Source of the DNA: Methanoculleus receptaculi
GTDB lineage: Archaea > Halobacteriota > Methanomicrobia > Methanomicrobiales > Methanoculleaceae
DNA: 64,000 bases
NCBI RefSeq assembly: GCF_033472595.1
Contig: NZ_CP137642.1
Coordinates: 992,001-1,056,000 of the forward strand
Reading direction: 5' to 3'
The notes under the pieces are model-generated. The model was not told where the DNA came from, made no database searches, and saw only the letters and a list, made by a program, of their open reading frames with translations. Shown piece by piece: positions 1 to 6,685 of the stretch. The translations under genes were made by a program, and so were the position numbers. Each line of letters opens with the position of its first letter. The first letter of the stretch is position 1.

Positions 1-126
1 CGTTACGGTGGCGATCGGGGTCGTGAGTTCCCGGACCGCCGTCTTGTTCACGGTCTTCTGCACGAAGTCTGCAATGGGTTTTTTCTCCTTTTTGCCTGCC
101 AGGCTTCCCGGGAATATGACAGACAA
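1..126 (-). CDS. possible 5' end of a leftward gene, partial
   Basis: A leftward reading frame is open from about 126 to the window edge and carries a lysine-rich stretch followed by ADFVQKTVNKTAVRELTTP. An AAGGAG-like motif on the minus strand at 85-90 could be a ribosome binding site, but there is no ATG at good spacing; TTG at 126 and GTG at 63 are the only standard starts. I do not recognise the family. The rest of the gene would lie outside the window, so this may be a real N-terminus or a chance open frame. The 180 bases between it and the next gene show nothing else clear. Confidence 0.25.
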   Translation of the reverse strand, partial: MSVIFPGSLAGKKEKKPIADFVQKTVNKTAVRELTTPIATVT

Positions 127-306
127 CTATAGGGGTGGACAGGAGGGGATATCAGCCTGACATTATCGGGGAATAGGGAGCGGAGATCGGGCGAAAAAAG
201 GCCACAAAATAAGTGCAGGCCATGGGGTCGGCCCTCATAGCAGGTTGCCAGCAGGGAATGTTTTTGTGTGCGGGGGAGAGAAGTGATTCACAAAGGAAGA
301 AGAGAC

Positions 307-621
307 GTGAATCGCAGCAGAACCAGGATCGTCGGGTTGGTAGATCAAGATTCGGTCATCATCTCCTATCATGCCCGGGTCAGAATGTTTGGGCGTAACA
401 TCTCCACCGACGACCTTTTTTTAGCGATCAGGACCGGTGAAATTATCGAATCATATCCTGATGACGAGCCCTGTCCCTCAGCACTCATGCTCGGCTTTAT
501 AGGTGACCACGCGTATCATGTAGTACTCGGGATCTGCGATGACCATCTCAGGGTCATCACCGCCTACATGCCGGATGACGAACACTGGATCGATGCGCGA
601 ACAAGGAGAGAGAAGAAATGA
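307..621 (+). CDS. DUF4258 domain protein, probable toxin-like partner of a YgiT-type protein
   Basis: Small soluble protein of about 104 residues with the DUF4258 pattern: an N-terminal SYHARVRMFGR segment with a conserved His/Arg pair, a central basic/acidic helix, and a C-terminal strand ending in ITAYMPDDEHW. DUF4258 proteins belong to small toxin-like families often paired with zinc-finger antitoxins; that role here is inferred from the neighbour. GTG 307 is preferred because AAGGAAG lies about eight bases upstream; GTG at 268 or 283 would add 13 or 8 residues outside the domain. The stop overlaps the ATG of the next gene (ATGA), so the two are very likely translationally coupled. Confidence 0.75.
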   Translation: MNRSRTRIVGLVDQDSVIISYHARVRMFGRNISTDDLFLAIRTGEIIESYPDDEPCPSALMLGFIGDHAYHVVLGICDDHLRVITAYMPDDEHWIDARTRREKK

Positions 622-863
622 TTCCAGAGAGATGTACCCTCTGTAAAGGAACCCTGCAGGAAGGAAAGACCGAGTTCATGGCACGGGTGGGGGATGAGAT
701 CATTGTCATCAGGGACGTCCCGGCATACGTCTGCGATCGGTGCGGCGAGGCATACTACAGCGCGGAAGTTTCCCGGAAGATCGATGCCGTGATGAGAGAG
801 TTCCATAGCGGCAGGCTTTGCTGCCGGCCTCTCGCGGCGGGCGAGGTTGAACTCATGGGATGA
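618..863 (+). CDS. YgiT-type zinc-finger protein, probable antitoxin
   Basis: 81-residue protein with two CxxC pairs, CTLCKG near residue 6 and CDRCGEAYY near residue 39, the hallmark of the YgiT/MqsA N-terminal zinc finger. The helix-turn-helix domain of full-length MqsA is absent, as in many archaeal and bacterial short members. It is translated from an ATGA overlap with the upstream DUF4258 gene; this order (toxin-like then zinc finger) is common for such pairs. Expected role: neutralise the partner by binding it and perhaps repress the operon, although no DNA-binding domain is visible. The extreme C-terminus (residues 66-81) is low in family resemblance. Confidence 0.8.
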   Translation: MIPERCTLCKGTLQEGKTEFMARVGDEIIVIRDVPAYVCDRCGEAYYSAEVSRKIDAVMREFHSGRLCCRPLAAGEVELMG

Positions 864-988
864 GGCCCGGGAGGCCCGGTGGCTTTCTGACCAGACGCGC
901 AACGCTCCGCCCATTTTTCCTGCACATAATCCTTACGGTCAGGCTTTTTCTCTCGGACGTCCCACTGTCCTCCAGGAGGGCTACCTTG

Positions 989-1241
989 ATGACCGAGGAG
1001 AAGACCACCCGGGAGCTCGGTTTTACGAGACGAACCGGGACGTGAAGTGGATCTGTAAGACGCTCGCGCGAATGGAGGTGCGCTTGAGGATTTTGAGACC
1101 CGGCTCCGGGCGCTGGAGCGGCGGGTCTCGACGATCAGCGCCGGGGTGGTGGCGGTGAGGAGGGAAGTAAGCATGGATCTCTTCACCACCCTGGGGAGTA
1201 ATTGTACAGATACTCAGTACAATGGGAAGTTCATACGTTAG
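989..1241 (+). pseudogene. decayed small coiled-coil protein, XhlA-like
   Basis: An AGGAGGG ribosome site (974-980) precedes ATG 989. Reading needs two frame changes: MTEEKTTRELG in the first frame, FYETNRDVKWICKTLARME in a second (about 1022-1075), then ALEDFETRLRALERRVSTIS in a third, ending at TAG 1241. The assembled product resembles small XhlA-type proteins (N-terminal acidic helix, DVKWICK motif, heptad coiled coil, then a hydrophobic stretch), but the expected C-terminal membrane helix is replaced by unrelated sequence. This is either a frameshifted relic or a region with sequencing indels. The good ribosome site says it was once expressed. Confidence 0.55.
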
Positions 1242-1328
1242 GGGTTGAGCACCACCAAGTCACAGTGTAGGTAGGCACGACCAGTTCTCTTCGCATTAAG
1301 ATAGGTATATAATTATACTCCCGCCATC

Positions 1329-1874
1329 TCATAGCGCAGCCCCTGTAACAAGAATGTGGTTTTGCAGGACGCTCGTGACAAACGGGTCGCCCTCCTCTTT
1401 CATCCGCTCCCACCGGTAGTAGGGGACGACCGTCAACTGCACCTCTCGATCGGTCTCCGCCTCCAGTACCGCCACCCGGTTGTGATCGACCTGGCTCTCG
1501 TCGCCGATGACCAGGATGTCGATGTCACTCTGCTCATCAAAGGTTCCCGCCGCGGTGCTTCCGTAGACTGCGACCGCGATGCTTTCGGGCGCGAGCTCCT
1601 CGATGCCAGCCCGGGCAAGGAGGAGGGTCATGCAGGCCCGCTTCAACTCCCGGGCGGCAAAGGAGTCGTTGTCGAGGGAGAGGATCCGGGCCGTGCCGAG
1701 GCGCGTGGCGGTGAGCAACCCGTCGCGCTCGAAGGCATCGGCATACGCTTTGACGCTTCCCGGACTGACCCCGATCTCCCGGGCGAGTTTATTGATGTGG
1801 ATCTCGCCTGTCGGGTGGGTGAGGAACCAGGCGAGGACCCGGAACCCGACGAACTTCTCGAACTCCCCGAACAT
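1329..1874 (-). CDS. winged-helix plus nucleotidyltransferase (MNT-like) protein
   Basis: About 181 residues. The N-terminal part (to about residue 70) is a winged helix-turn-helix with INKLAREIGVSPGSVKAY as the recognition region. The C-terminal part is a minimal nucleotidyltransferase with the motif GSTAAGTFDEQSDIDILVIG (Gly-Ser plus the DxD metal pair). ATG 1874 (MFGEFEKFVG) is chosen over TTG 1898 because it starts at the HTH domain and leaves the palindrome at 1891-1910 outside the coding region. Proteins of this kind occur in MNT/HEPN toxin-antitoxin systems, but no HEPN partner is adjacent, so this is a single-gene or orphan version. Autoregulation by its own HTH on the nearby inverted repeats is plausible. 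Confidence 0.75.
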   Translation of the reverse strand: MFGEFEKFVGFRVLAWFLTHPTGEIHINKLAREIGVSPGSVKAYADAFERDGLLTATRLGTARILSLDNDSFAARELKRACMTLLLARAGIEELAPESIAVAVYGSTAAGTFDEQSDIDILVIGDESQVDHNRVAVLEAETDREVQLTVVPYYRWERMKEEGDPFVTSVLQNHILVTGAAL

Positions 1875-1880
1875 ACAATA

Positions 1881-1910
1881 TATTGAATGATAGTTCAATA
1901 TAGTGAACTA
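1881..1910. promoter_or_regulatory. overlapping inverted repeats at the start of the HTH-nucleotidyltransferase gene
   Basis: Two nested dyads share one arm: TATTGAA (1881-1887) with TTCAATA (1894-1900), and the 20-base near-palindrome TAGTTCAATATAGTGAACTA (1891-1910, one mismatched pair). They lie just upstream of ATG 1874 and upstream of the rightward zinc-ribbon gene at 1928, so one bound protein could act on both divergent genes. They also contain TATA-like sequence. The winged-helix protein next door is the obvious candidate ligand. Confidence 0.5.
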
Positions 1911-1927
1911 CCCCGCCCGAGAGGCGC

Positions 1928-2095
1928 GTGGTAGTTCACAAGGGAGGAAACAGGAACTTCGGCGGCCCCCGCGAAATGACTAAGGCCATCTGTTCGGACT
2001 GCGGAAAGGAGTGCGAGGTTCCCTTCAAGCCGACCGAAGGCAGACCTGTCTACTGCCAGGACTGCCTCCCGAAACACAGAAAACCCCGGTTCTGA
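1928..2095 (+). CDS. small CxxC-x17-CxxC zinc-ribbon protein
   Basis: 55-residue protein in the archaeal family of short zinc-binding proteins with the pattern CSDCGKECEVPFKPTEGRP then VYCQDC: two CxxC pairs about 17 residues apart. GTG 1928 gives the family's usual Gly/Arg-rich leader ending in GGPREM; ATG 1976 would give a 39-residue form that begins right at the zinc ribbon. The function of the family is not established; a nucleic-acid- or protein-binding adaptor role is often assumed. It runs rightward, convergent with the MinD-type gene whose stop is at 2137. Confidence 0.8.
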   Translation: MVVHKGGNRNFGGPREMTKAICSDCGKECEVPFKPTEGRPVYCQDCLPKHRKPRF

Positions 2096-2136
2096 AACCG
2101 GGGATAAACCCTCTTTTCCCCCCACGCGCCGCTGGC

Positions 2137-3006
2137 TCAGGAGAGACCGAGTTCGGCAAAAAGGGTGTTCCGGAGCGCCCGAATGGCGGCCGCTGCCGGG
2201 GAGGCGCCCCGGGTCACGGGGCGGCCGTTCCGGACGGCATCGATCACCAGGGGATCGAACGGTATCTCTCCCGCCACAACGATCTCCTCTCTCCTGCAGT
2301 AGTCCTCGATCCTGGCGCATATATCCTCCGCAAGGTCGAACCGGTTGATCGCGGCGAATATCCTGACGTCGAACCGACGGCAGACCGTCACCAGTCGCTC
2401 GAGGTCGTGGAGCGCCGAGACACCCGGCTCCGTGACGATGAGAACCGCATCCACGCCGCCGATCGTCGCGATCAGCGGGCAGCCTATCCCCGGCGGGCCG
2501 TCGGCGAGCAGCAGGTCGGCGCCGTCCGCGAGGCTCGTCGCCCGCTTCCTCACCTCGGTGACGAGCAGCCCCGAGTTCCCGGAGCCCGGGAAGAGCCTGG
2601 CGTGGGCGAGGCTGCCGCGGTCTGTCACCGATGTGTAGATCTCGCCGGTGGGGCGGGGCTCCATCCGGGCCGCACCCGTGGGGCAGACGTAGGCGCAGAC
2701 AGCGCAGCCCTCGCAGTGCAGAGGGTCAACCTCCCAGGCATCGTTTCGGCGCACGATTGCCCCGAACCGGCAGTGGTCGGCGCAGATGCCGCAGTCGCGG
2801 CAGACGGCCGGGTCGATCCGGGCCGCTTCGAGCCCCAGGAACTCTTCCGTCGTGATCTGCCGGGGTTCGAAGAGGAGTTCCAGGTTCGCGGCGTCGACGT
2901 CGCAGTCGGCGAGGACCTGCGGCACCCCGCTGATATCTGCAAGCGCGGCCGCCACCATCGTCTTTCCGGTGCCGCCCTTGCCGCTGACGACGGCGAGCCG
3001 GATCAC
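2137..3006 (-). CDS. MinD/Mrp-type P-loop ATPase with 4Fe-4S ferredoxin insert (second copy)
   Basis: 289 residues. The deviant Walker A motif SGKGGTGKTMV is at residues 8-18. A ferredoxin insert (about residues 60-105) has two clusters, CRDCGICADHC and CEGCAVCAYVC. The switch region LLLADGPPGIGCP follows near residue 165. These proteins pair an ATP-dependent carrier fold with 4Fe-4S clusters and are placed in iron-sulfur or metal-cofactor trafficking. The GTG start overlaps the stop of the upstream paralogue (GTGA), so the pair is translationally coupled and probably forms a heterodimer. It is the last gene of the leftward cofactor cluster. Confidence 0.9.
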   Translation of the reverse strand: MIRLAVVSGKGGTGKTMVAAALADISGVPQVLADCDVDAANLELLFEPRQITTEEFLGLEAARIDPAVCRDCGICADHCRFGAIVRRNDAWEVDPLHCEGCAVCAYVCPTGAARMEPRPTGEIYTSVTDRGSLAHARLFPGSGNSGLLVTEVRKRATSLADGADLLLADGPPGIGCPLIATIGGVDAVLIVTEPGVSALHDLERLVTVCRRFDVRIFAAINRFDLAEDICARIEDYCRREEIVVAGEIPFDPLVIDAVRNGRPVTRGASPAAAAIRALRNTLFAELGLS

Positions 3007-3845
3007 GCGACCACCCCCCCGATCCCATCAAAGAGTGCCAGGAACCGTTCCTCCCACCCCGGAAGGTCGCGGCATATGAGCCCGCCCCGGTTCTGGACGG
3101 CGGCGATCTCGCGGGAGAACGGGATGGTCATGAGGACGGGGAGGCCGCGGTCCCGACAGAAGTCGAGGGTCTCCTTGTCCTGGCCGTCGCTGCGGTTGAT
3201 CACGACGCCGGCGCCGATGCCGATCCGCTCCACCACCTCGGCCGCGAGGCGGAGGTCGTGCAGTCCAAACGGTGTCGATTCCGTCACCAGGATGCAGGCA
3301 TCGCTCCCCTCAATGGTCTCGATCACAGGGCAGGCCGTCCCGGGTGAGGCGTCATACAGGGTGAGCGGGTGCGCCTTTGAGAGCGCCTTTGCCGCCCTGA
3401 TGACCGCCGGGGCCTGCACCTCGCCCTCGTTCAAGACGCCGCTCACCAGGGTGAGGCGGGGGATCGGGCTGGAGCACGCGACACGGCCGATTGTGCGCGG
3501 GATCTCCTCGATCGCTCCCTGCGGGCAGACAAGGGTGCAGCCCCCGCAGGAGTGGCAGAGTTCCGGGAAGACGAGGACGCGGTCTTTTAAGACGGAGAGC
3601 GCCCCGAACCGGCAGAACTTCCCGCACTCACCGCAGAGGGTGCAGCGGTCGGGATCGATCTTTGGGATCGGGGTCGTCACCGGCACGTCTGTCGCCGGCG
3701 CCGGGAAGAAGAGGTGGAGGTTCGGCTCCTCGACATCGCAGTCGACGAGCGCGACCTCGCGGGAGAGGGCAAGCGTGAAGCCGAGGTTTGCCGCCACGGT
3801 GCTCTTCCCGGTGCCACCCTTGCCGCTTGCAATCGCGATCTTCAT
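3003..3845 (-). CDS. MinD/Mrp-type P-loop ATPase with 4Fe-4S ferredoxin insert (first copy)
   Basis: 280 residues from ATG 3845, where the protein begins MKIAIASGKGGTGKST, the deviant Walker A motif. A longer open frame upstream is not family-like. The ferredoxin insert has CTLCGECGKFC and CHSCGGCTLVC. The downstream motif YDASPGTACPV matches the switch II region of MinD-like ATPases. It is paralogous to the next gene, and tandem pairs of this type are characteristic of methanogens and sulfate reducers, usually beside NifX-like proteins as here. Role inferred: ATP-driven assembly or transfer of an iron-sulfur or iron-molybdenum type cofactor in the cytoplasm. Confidence 0.9.
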   Translation of the reverse strand: MKIAIASGKGGTGKSTVAANLGFTLALSREVALVDCDVEEPNLHLFFPAPATDVPVTTPIPKIDPDRCTLCGECGKFCRFGALSVLKDRVLVFPELCHSCGGCTLVCPQGAIEEIPRTIGRVACSSPIPRLTLVSGVLNEGEVQAPAVIRAAKALSKAHPLTLYDASPGTACPVIETIEGSDACILVTESTPFGLHDLRLAAEVVERIGIGAGVVINRSDGQDKETLDFCRDRGLPVLMTIPFSREIAAVQNRGGLICRDLPGWEERFLALFDGIGGVVA

Positions 3846-3858
3846 GCTGGGTTCCACT

Positions 3859-4197
3859 TCAAAGGGGGATCGGCTGGAGGTTTCCGGCGGTATACTCCGC
3901 AAGTGCATCGGCCACGCTGCCGGTTCCGCGGTAGGCGTAGGCCTTGATCCCCCCCATTCCAAGCGCCCGGGCGGCGTTCCCGCCGACCTGGCCGGTTATG
4001 ACCACCGTTGCGCCGTGCTCCGAAAACATCTGGACGGCCCGGGGGCCGACCCCGCCGGCAGCGTCGACGAGGGGATTCTCAACCGATTCGGCCTTTCCCG
4101 TCTCCGTGTCGACGAAGACGAAGTAAGGCGCCCGGCCGAACCGCTGTTCGACCGGGGCGGACGTGCTTGGTGCACGCGCTGTTATGCCAACTATCAT
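3859..4197 (-). CDS. NifX/NifB-like dinitrogenase iron-molybdenum cofactor family protein
   Basis: 112-residue single-domain protein of the dinitrogenase iron-molybdenum cofactor biosynthesis fold (PF02579 type). It starts MIVGITA, has RFGRAPYFVFVDTETG for the first half, then the GxGPRAVQMF and TGQVGGNAARAL segments that surround the metal-cluster site. Such proteins bind or carry metal-sulfur clusters. No nitrogenase genes are in the window, so the target is another metalloprotein or simple cluster storage. It lies 13 bases upstream of the MinD-type pair and two bases after the second NifX-like gene. Confidence 0.85.
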   Translation of the reverse strand: MIVGITARAPSTSAPVEQRFGRAPYFVFVDTETGKAESVENPLVDAAGGVGPRAVQMFSEHGATVVITGQVGGNAARALGMGGIKAYAYRGTGSVADALAEYTAGNLQPIPL

Positions 4198-4199
4198 GG

Positions 4200-4586
4200 T
4201 TATACGCTCATCTGGTGTTCTTTGCTCATATGGCCGTCGTCCTCGTGGTGGCAGGAACTCTTGCCCGGTGAGAGACGGCCTGCGATGTAGTCCTGTGCGA
4301 CGTAGTCAACGTTTCCGCCGATGCCGATGAGAACGTCGATGCCGTTCTCCGAAAAGATCTCGATGGCCCGGGGGCCCATGCCGCCGGCGATGACCAGGCT
4401 GACGCCGTGCTCTGCGAGGAATACCGGGAGCCGCCCGGGTTCGTGGCCGGGGTTCGGGAGATCGTCTCTGCGATATATGATCGAGTCCTCGACGTCAAAT
4501 ATTGCGTAGCTCTGGCAGTGCCCGAAGTGTTCGGAGACACTGTTTCCGTCCTGTGCAATCGCTATCCTCGTGATATCTCTTTTCAT
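4200..4586 (-). CDS. NifX/NifB-like cofactor family protein with His-rich tail
   Basis: 128 residues from ATG 4586 (MKRDITRIAIAQDG); the upstream extension to 4625 looks non-native. It has the family core SEHFGHCQSYAIFDVEDS and IAGGMGPRAIEIFSENGIDV, then a C-terminal tail SCHHEDDGHMSKEH rich in His, Cys and acidic residues that could bind metal. The SEHFGH segment is typical of the members that accompany MinD-type ATPases. It is co-transcribed with the downstream paralogue. A 176-base gap separates it from the DUF134 gene upstream, room for a separate promoter. Confidence 0.85.
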   Translation of the reverse strand: MKRDITRIAIAQDGNSVSEHFGHCQSYAIFDVEDSIIYRRDDLPNPGHEPGRLPVFLAEHGVSLVIAGGMGPRAIEIFSENGIDVLIGIGGNVDYVAQDYIAGRLSPGKSSCHHEDDGHMSKEHQMSV

Positions 4587-4762
4587 ATAATACACATATG
4601 CGCGGAAGAAAGTAAAACCACCCATCGTGACACCCGGAACCGGTGCCGGCCGCGCTCTGCGCTATGGGGAACGCCGCAGTGGGGGGCGGCCGGTGGGCTT
4701 TGGGTAGTTCACGATTGATCCGGCGGGGCTTCATGCTCTCGATGAGCGTTTGCCCTTACCGG

Positions 4763-5140
4763 TCACCGCGGCGGCTGATCGGAGAAGTCCCCGTCCTCCG
4801 GGCATCCTCCCTCCCGCGGACGGTTGCACCCGGCGATCCGGATTGTCTTGCCGTGCACAAGGGCGTCGGCGACCTTTTCCCGCGCCTGATGGAGGTCGCG
4901 CCAGAGGGTCTTTCGGGAGACGCCGAGGACAGCGGCGGCCTCCTCCTGCTCAAGCCCCTGGAGGTCGACGAGACGCAGCGCCTCTACCTCTTCGGGGAGG
5001 ATGACGACAAACTCGCTGCCGCTGCCGCAGAGAGGGCCGAAACACCGGAACGCCCCCTGGTTTCTGATCCTCCGGGGGGCACGGGGCCGGCCGCGCTGGC
5101 GGCGCCGGCCGCAACCCCCACCGGGTTCTCTCTCGTTCAT
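4763..5140 (-). CDS. DUF134 family helix-turn-helix protein
   Basis: 125 residues from ATG 5140. The DUF134 hallmark is visible: GRPRAPRRI near the N-terminus, then LPEEVEALRLVDLQGLEQEE followed by the sigma-like HTH AAAVLGVSRKTLWRDLHQAR. DUF134 proteins are predicted DNA-binding regulators that travel with NifX-like proteins, DUF5320 proteins and MinD-type ATPases, the arrangement seen here. It probably regulates this cluster. An N-terminal Arg/Gly-rich segment (about residues 1-20) is specific to this copy. The nucleotide sequence downstream of the stop shows no gene until the NifX-like ATG at 4586. Confidence 0.85.
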   Translation of the reverse strand: MNEREPGGGCGRRRQRGRPRAPRRIRNQGAFRCFGPLCGSGSEFVVILPEEVEALRLVDLQGLEQEEAAAVLGVSRKTLWRDLHQAREKVADALVHGKTIRIAGCNRPREGGCPEDGDFSDQPPR

Positions 5141-5205
5141 GCTGCCGATCCTGGAATAGAAGTCGGTCTTTCGTGCAGATAGTGCCTTCGCTCCGGCAGG
5201 GGTCG

Positions 5206-5394
5206 TTACCACCGGCGGCCGCCGCGGCGGAAACCGCGGCCGCAGCCCCACGGGATGCCGCCCCGGCCGACGCCGCGAAGCACCGGCGCGGAACCTTCTT
5301 TCTCCTCCGGTTCAAGCGGCAGAACACACCGCCCCCGGCGGCCGCCGGTCATAGGGCCGCGGCCGAGAGGGCCTGTTCGATCCAATCCTGGCAT
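5206..5394 (-). CDS. DUF5320 family small protein
   Basis: 62-residue Gly/Arg-rich protein starting MPGLDRTGPLGRGPMTGGRR, which matches the DUF5320 signature (MPGxDxTGPxGxGPMTG followed by RGxC). The function is unknown; these proteins nearly always sit beside NifX-like and DUF134 genes and are thought to belong to the same metal-cofactor system. It is the first gene of the leftward cluster. A GAGGTGAT segment lies just upstream of ATG 5394 as a ribosome site. The short C-terminal half consists of Gly/Arg repeats of low complexity. Confidence 0.8.
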   Translation of the reverse strand: MPGLDRTGPLGRGPMTGGRRGRCVLPLEPEEKEGSAPVLRGVGRGGIPWGCGRGFRRGGRRW

Positions 5395-5431
5395 GGTTGT
5401 ATCACCTCACTTTGTACTCATATGTGTAAAA

Positions 5432-5441
5432 ATACATAAAT
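5432..5441 (-). promoter_or_regulatory. candidate archaeal TATA box for the cofactor cluster
   Basis: On the minus strand ATTTATGTAT lies about 40 bases upstream of ATG 5394 in a locally AT-rich patch inside otherwise GC-rich DNA. With the usual 25-30 base spacing, transcription would begin near 5410, leaving a short leader that includes the GAGGTGAT ribosome site. Assigned by sequence and position only. Confidence 0.35.
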
Positions 5442-5542
5442 GTATCGAATGGTGCTGCTCTGCTCTGCAGCCGGAGGTCATAAGACCGGTAGCCGTCCCC
5501 CCCCCCGGTTTGATAACGTCTCTCTGGAGGGATGGACGCTGG

Positions 5543-6470
5543 AAGGACGTTCCCGGTGACACGATGAGACAGGGGCGGAAGGAGGCGCGGAACGCGCCGG
5601 GAGGCGGGGGTTGATCGACTGCTCGCATGGAAAGACGTCTTCAGTGACAACGTCGAGACAGGGGCGGGGGATGTTCCATCCCCCTCCCCTGCGAGCCCCT
5701 CCCCCACGGGGGCGATTGTCCGTCGATAGGGTGCCGGGGGGATGAGCATCAACCACCGTCTCGGTGGATCAATCATCAAGATCCTGTTTCCCACTGTAGC
5801 ACGGCTATCCGGGGCTATCGCCAGACACTCGCCCGCCCCCCTCGAGGGGGCGGGAGGAGGCGCGGAACGCGCCGGGAGGTGGGGGTTGATCTACGTAAAC
5901 CGTTCAACGGGTGACACGCCGCGACAGGGGCGGGGGATGTTCCATCCCCCTCCCCGTCAGCCCCTCCCCGGGGGGGTGATTCCCTGTAGATACAGCGCCA
6001 CGGGAGAGATCTCCTTTAGCTGGTTTCAGGCGAGAAACTCACCAAAGTTCCTGCTCCCCCGGACACGGCCACCGAGCCAATCGCCATTTACTGCCCGCCC
6101 CCTGGAGGGGGCGGGAGGAGGCCGCGGTAGCGGCCGGGCGGTGGGGGTTGATCGACGTAAACCGTTCCCGCTGACACGTCGAGACAGGGGAGGGGGATGT
6201 TCCACCCCCCCTCCCCGTCAGCCCCTCCCCCACGGGGGCGATTCCCCATGGATACAGTGTCGGGGGATTTGGCAGTATCTTCGCGGTCTCACCTGACACT
6301 CCTGAAAGATCTTCTCTCCGCCCATGGCACGGCTATCCGGTGCTATCGCCCCATACTGCCCGCCCCCTCTGGAGGGGGGCGGGAGGAGGCCGCGGAGCGG
6401 CGGGCGGTGGGGGTTGATCGACTGCTCGCATGGAAAGACGTTTTCAGTGACACGCCGAGACAGGGCGATA
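5543..6470. repeat. array of GC-rich palindromic repeat, about four copies
   Basis: This gene-free stretch consists of a repeated two-part unit. Part Y holds a long hairpin of the form CCCGCCCCCT-GG-AGGGGGCGGG followed by GGAGG, a GCGCGGAACGCGCC-type dyad and GGTGGGGGTTGATC. Part X holds CGTAAACCGTTC or CTCGCATGGAAAGACG variants, TGACACGCCGAGACAGGGG, a second hairpin GGGGGATGTTCCATCCCCC, TCCCCGTCAGCCCCTCCCC and ATAGATACAG. Copies lie at about 5543-5740 (Y incomplete), 5819-6003, 6090-6266 and 6336-6470 (X incomplete). Further copies are at 47.94-48.31 kb. Open frames across it are by-products of the repeat. It reads as a dispersed non-coding element. Confidence 0.8.
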
Positions 6471-6483
6471 CTCCCCCGATACA

Positions 6484-6604
6484 GCCCCCGGATCTCCGCC
6501 TTACCAGGGCGGCGTCACAACCACCTGGACCACAGTCTTTCTCCCGATCCCCCGGTCTACCCCCGGATCTCCGCCCATCCATGGCGGCGTCGCAACCCAC
6601 TGGT
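6484..6604. repeat. two imperfect ~45-bp direct repeats upstream of the nuclease-helicase gene
   Basis: CCCCCGGATCTCCGCC begins both copies (about 6484-6530 and 6560-6604). Each continues with an ACCAGGGCGGCGTC or ATCCATGGCGGCGTC segment and ends with CACAACCACCTGG or CGCAACCCACTGG. Each copy contains a short TCCGCC / GGCGG dyad. They differ from the GC-rich array to the left and end about 80 bases before ATG 6686. Confidence 0.55.
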
Positions 6605-6685
6605 TCGCCACCACCGGGCAGAGACATTTTTTTCCCGCTCCCGGCCAAACGGTAGGAGAGATCCTTTCCCCGGAAAAGAGAGCCC

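Noticed and set aside
1329-1874. MNT/HEPN toxin-antitoxin pair
   Set aside because: The nucleotidyltransferase is present but no HEPN-type partner is adjacent on either side.
2011-4290. A 759-codon rightward open frame across the MinD/NifX cluster
   Set aside because: It is antisense to four recognisable proteins with intact motifs. GC-rich codon bias on one strand opens long shadow frames on the other.
5742-6296. Open frames inside the repeat array as a gene
   Set aside because: The translation is repetitive Pro/Gly/Arg-rich text that follows the repeat unit; similar frames appear on both strands wherever the repeat occurs.
5543-6470. CRISPR array
   Set aside because: Units are long, imperfect and internally palindromic with no constant short repeat and no unique spacers; no cas genes nearby.
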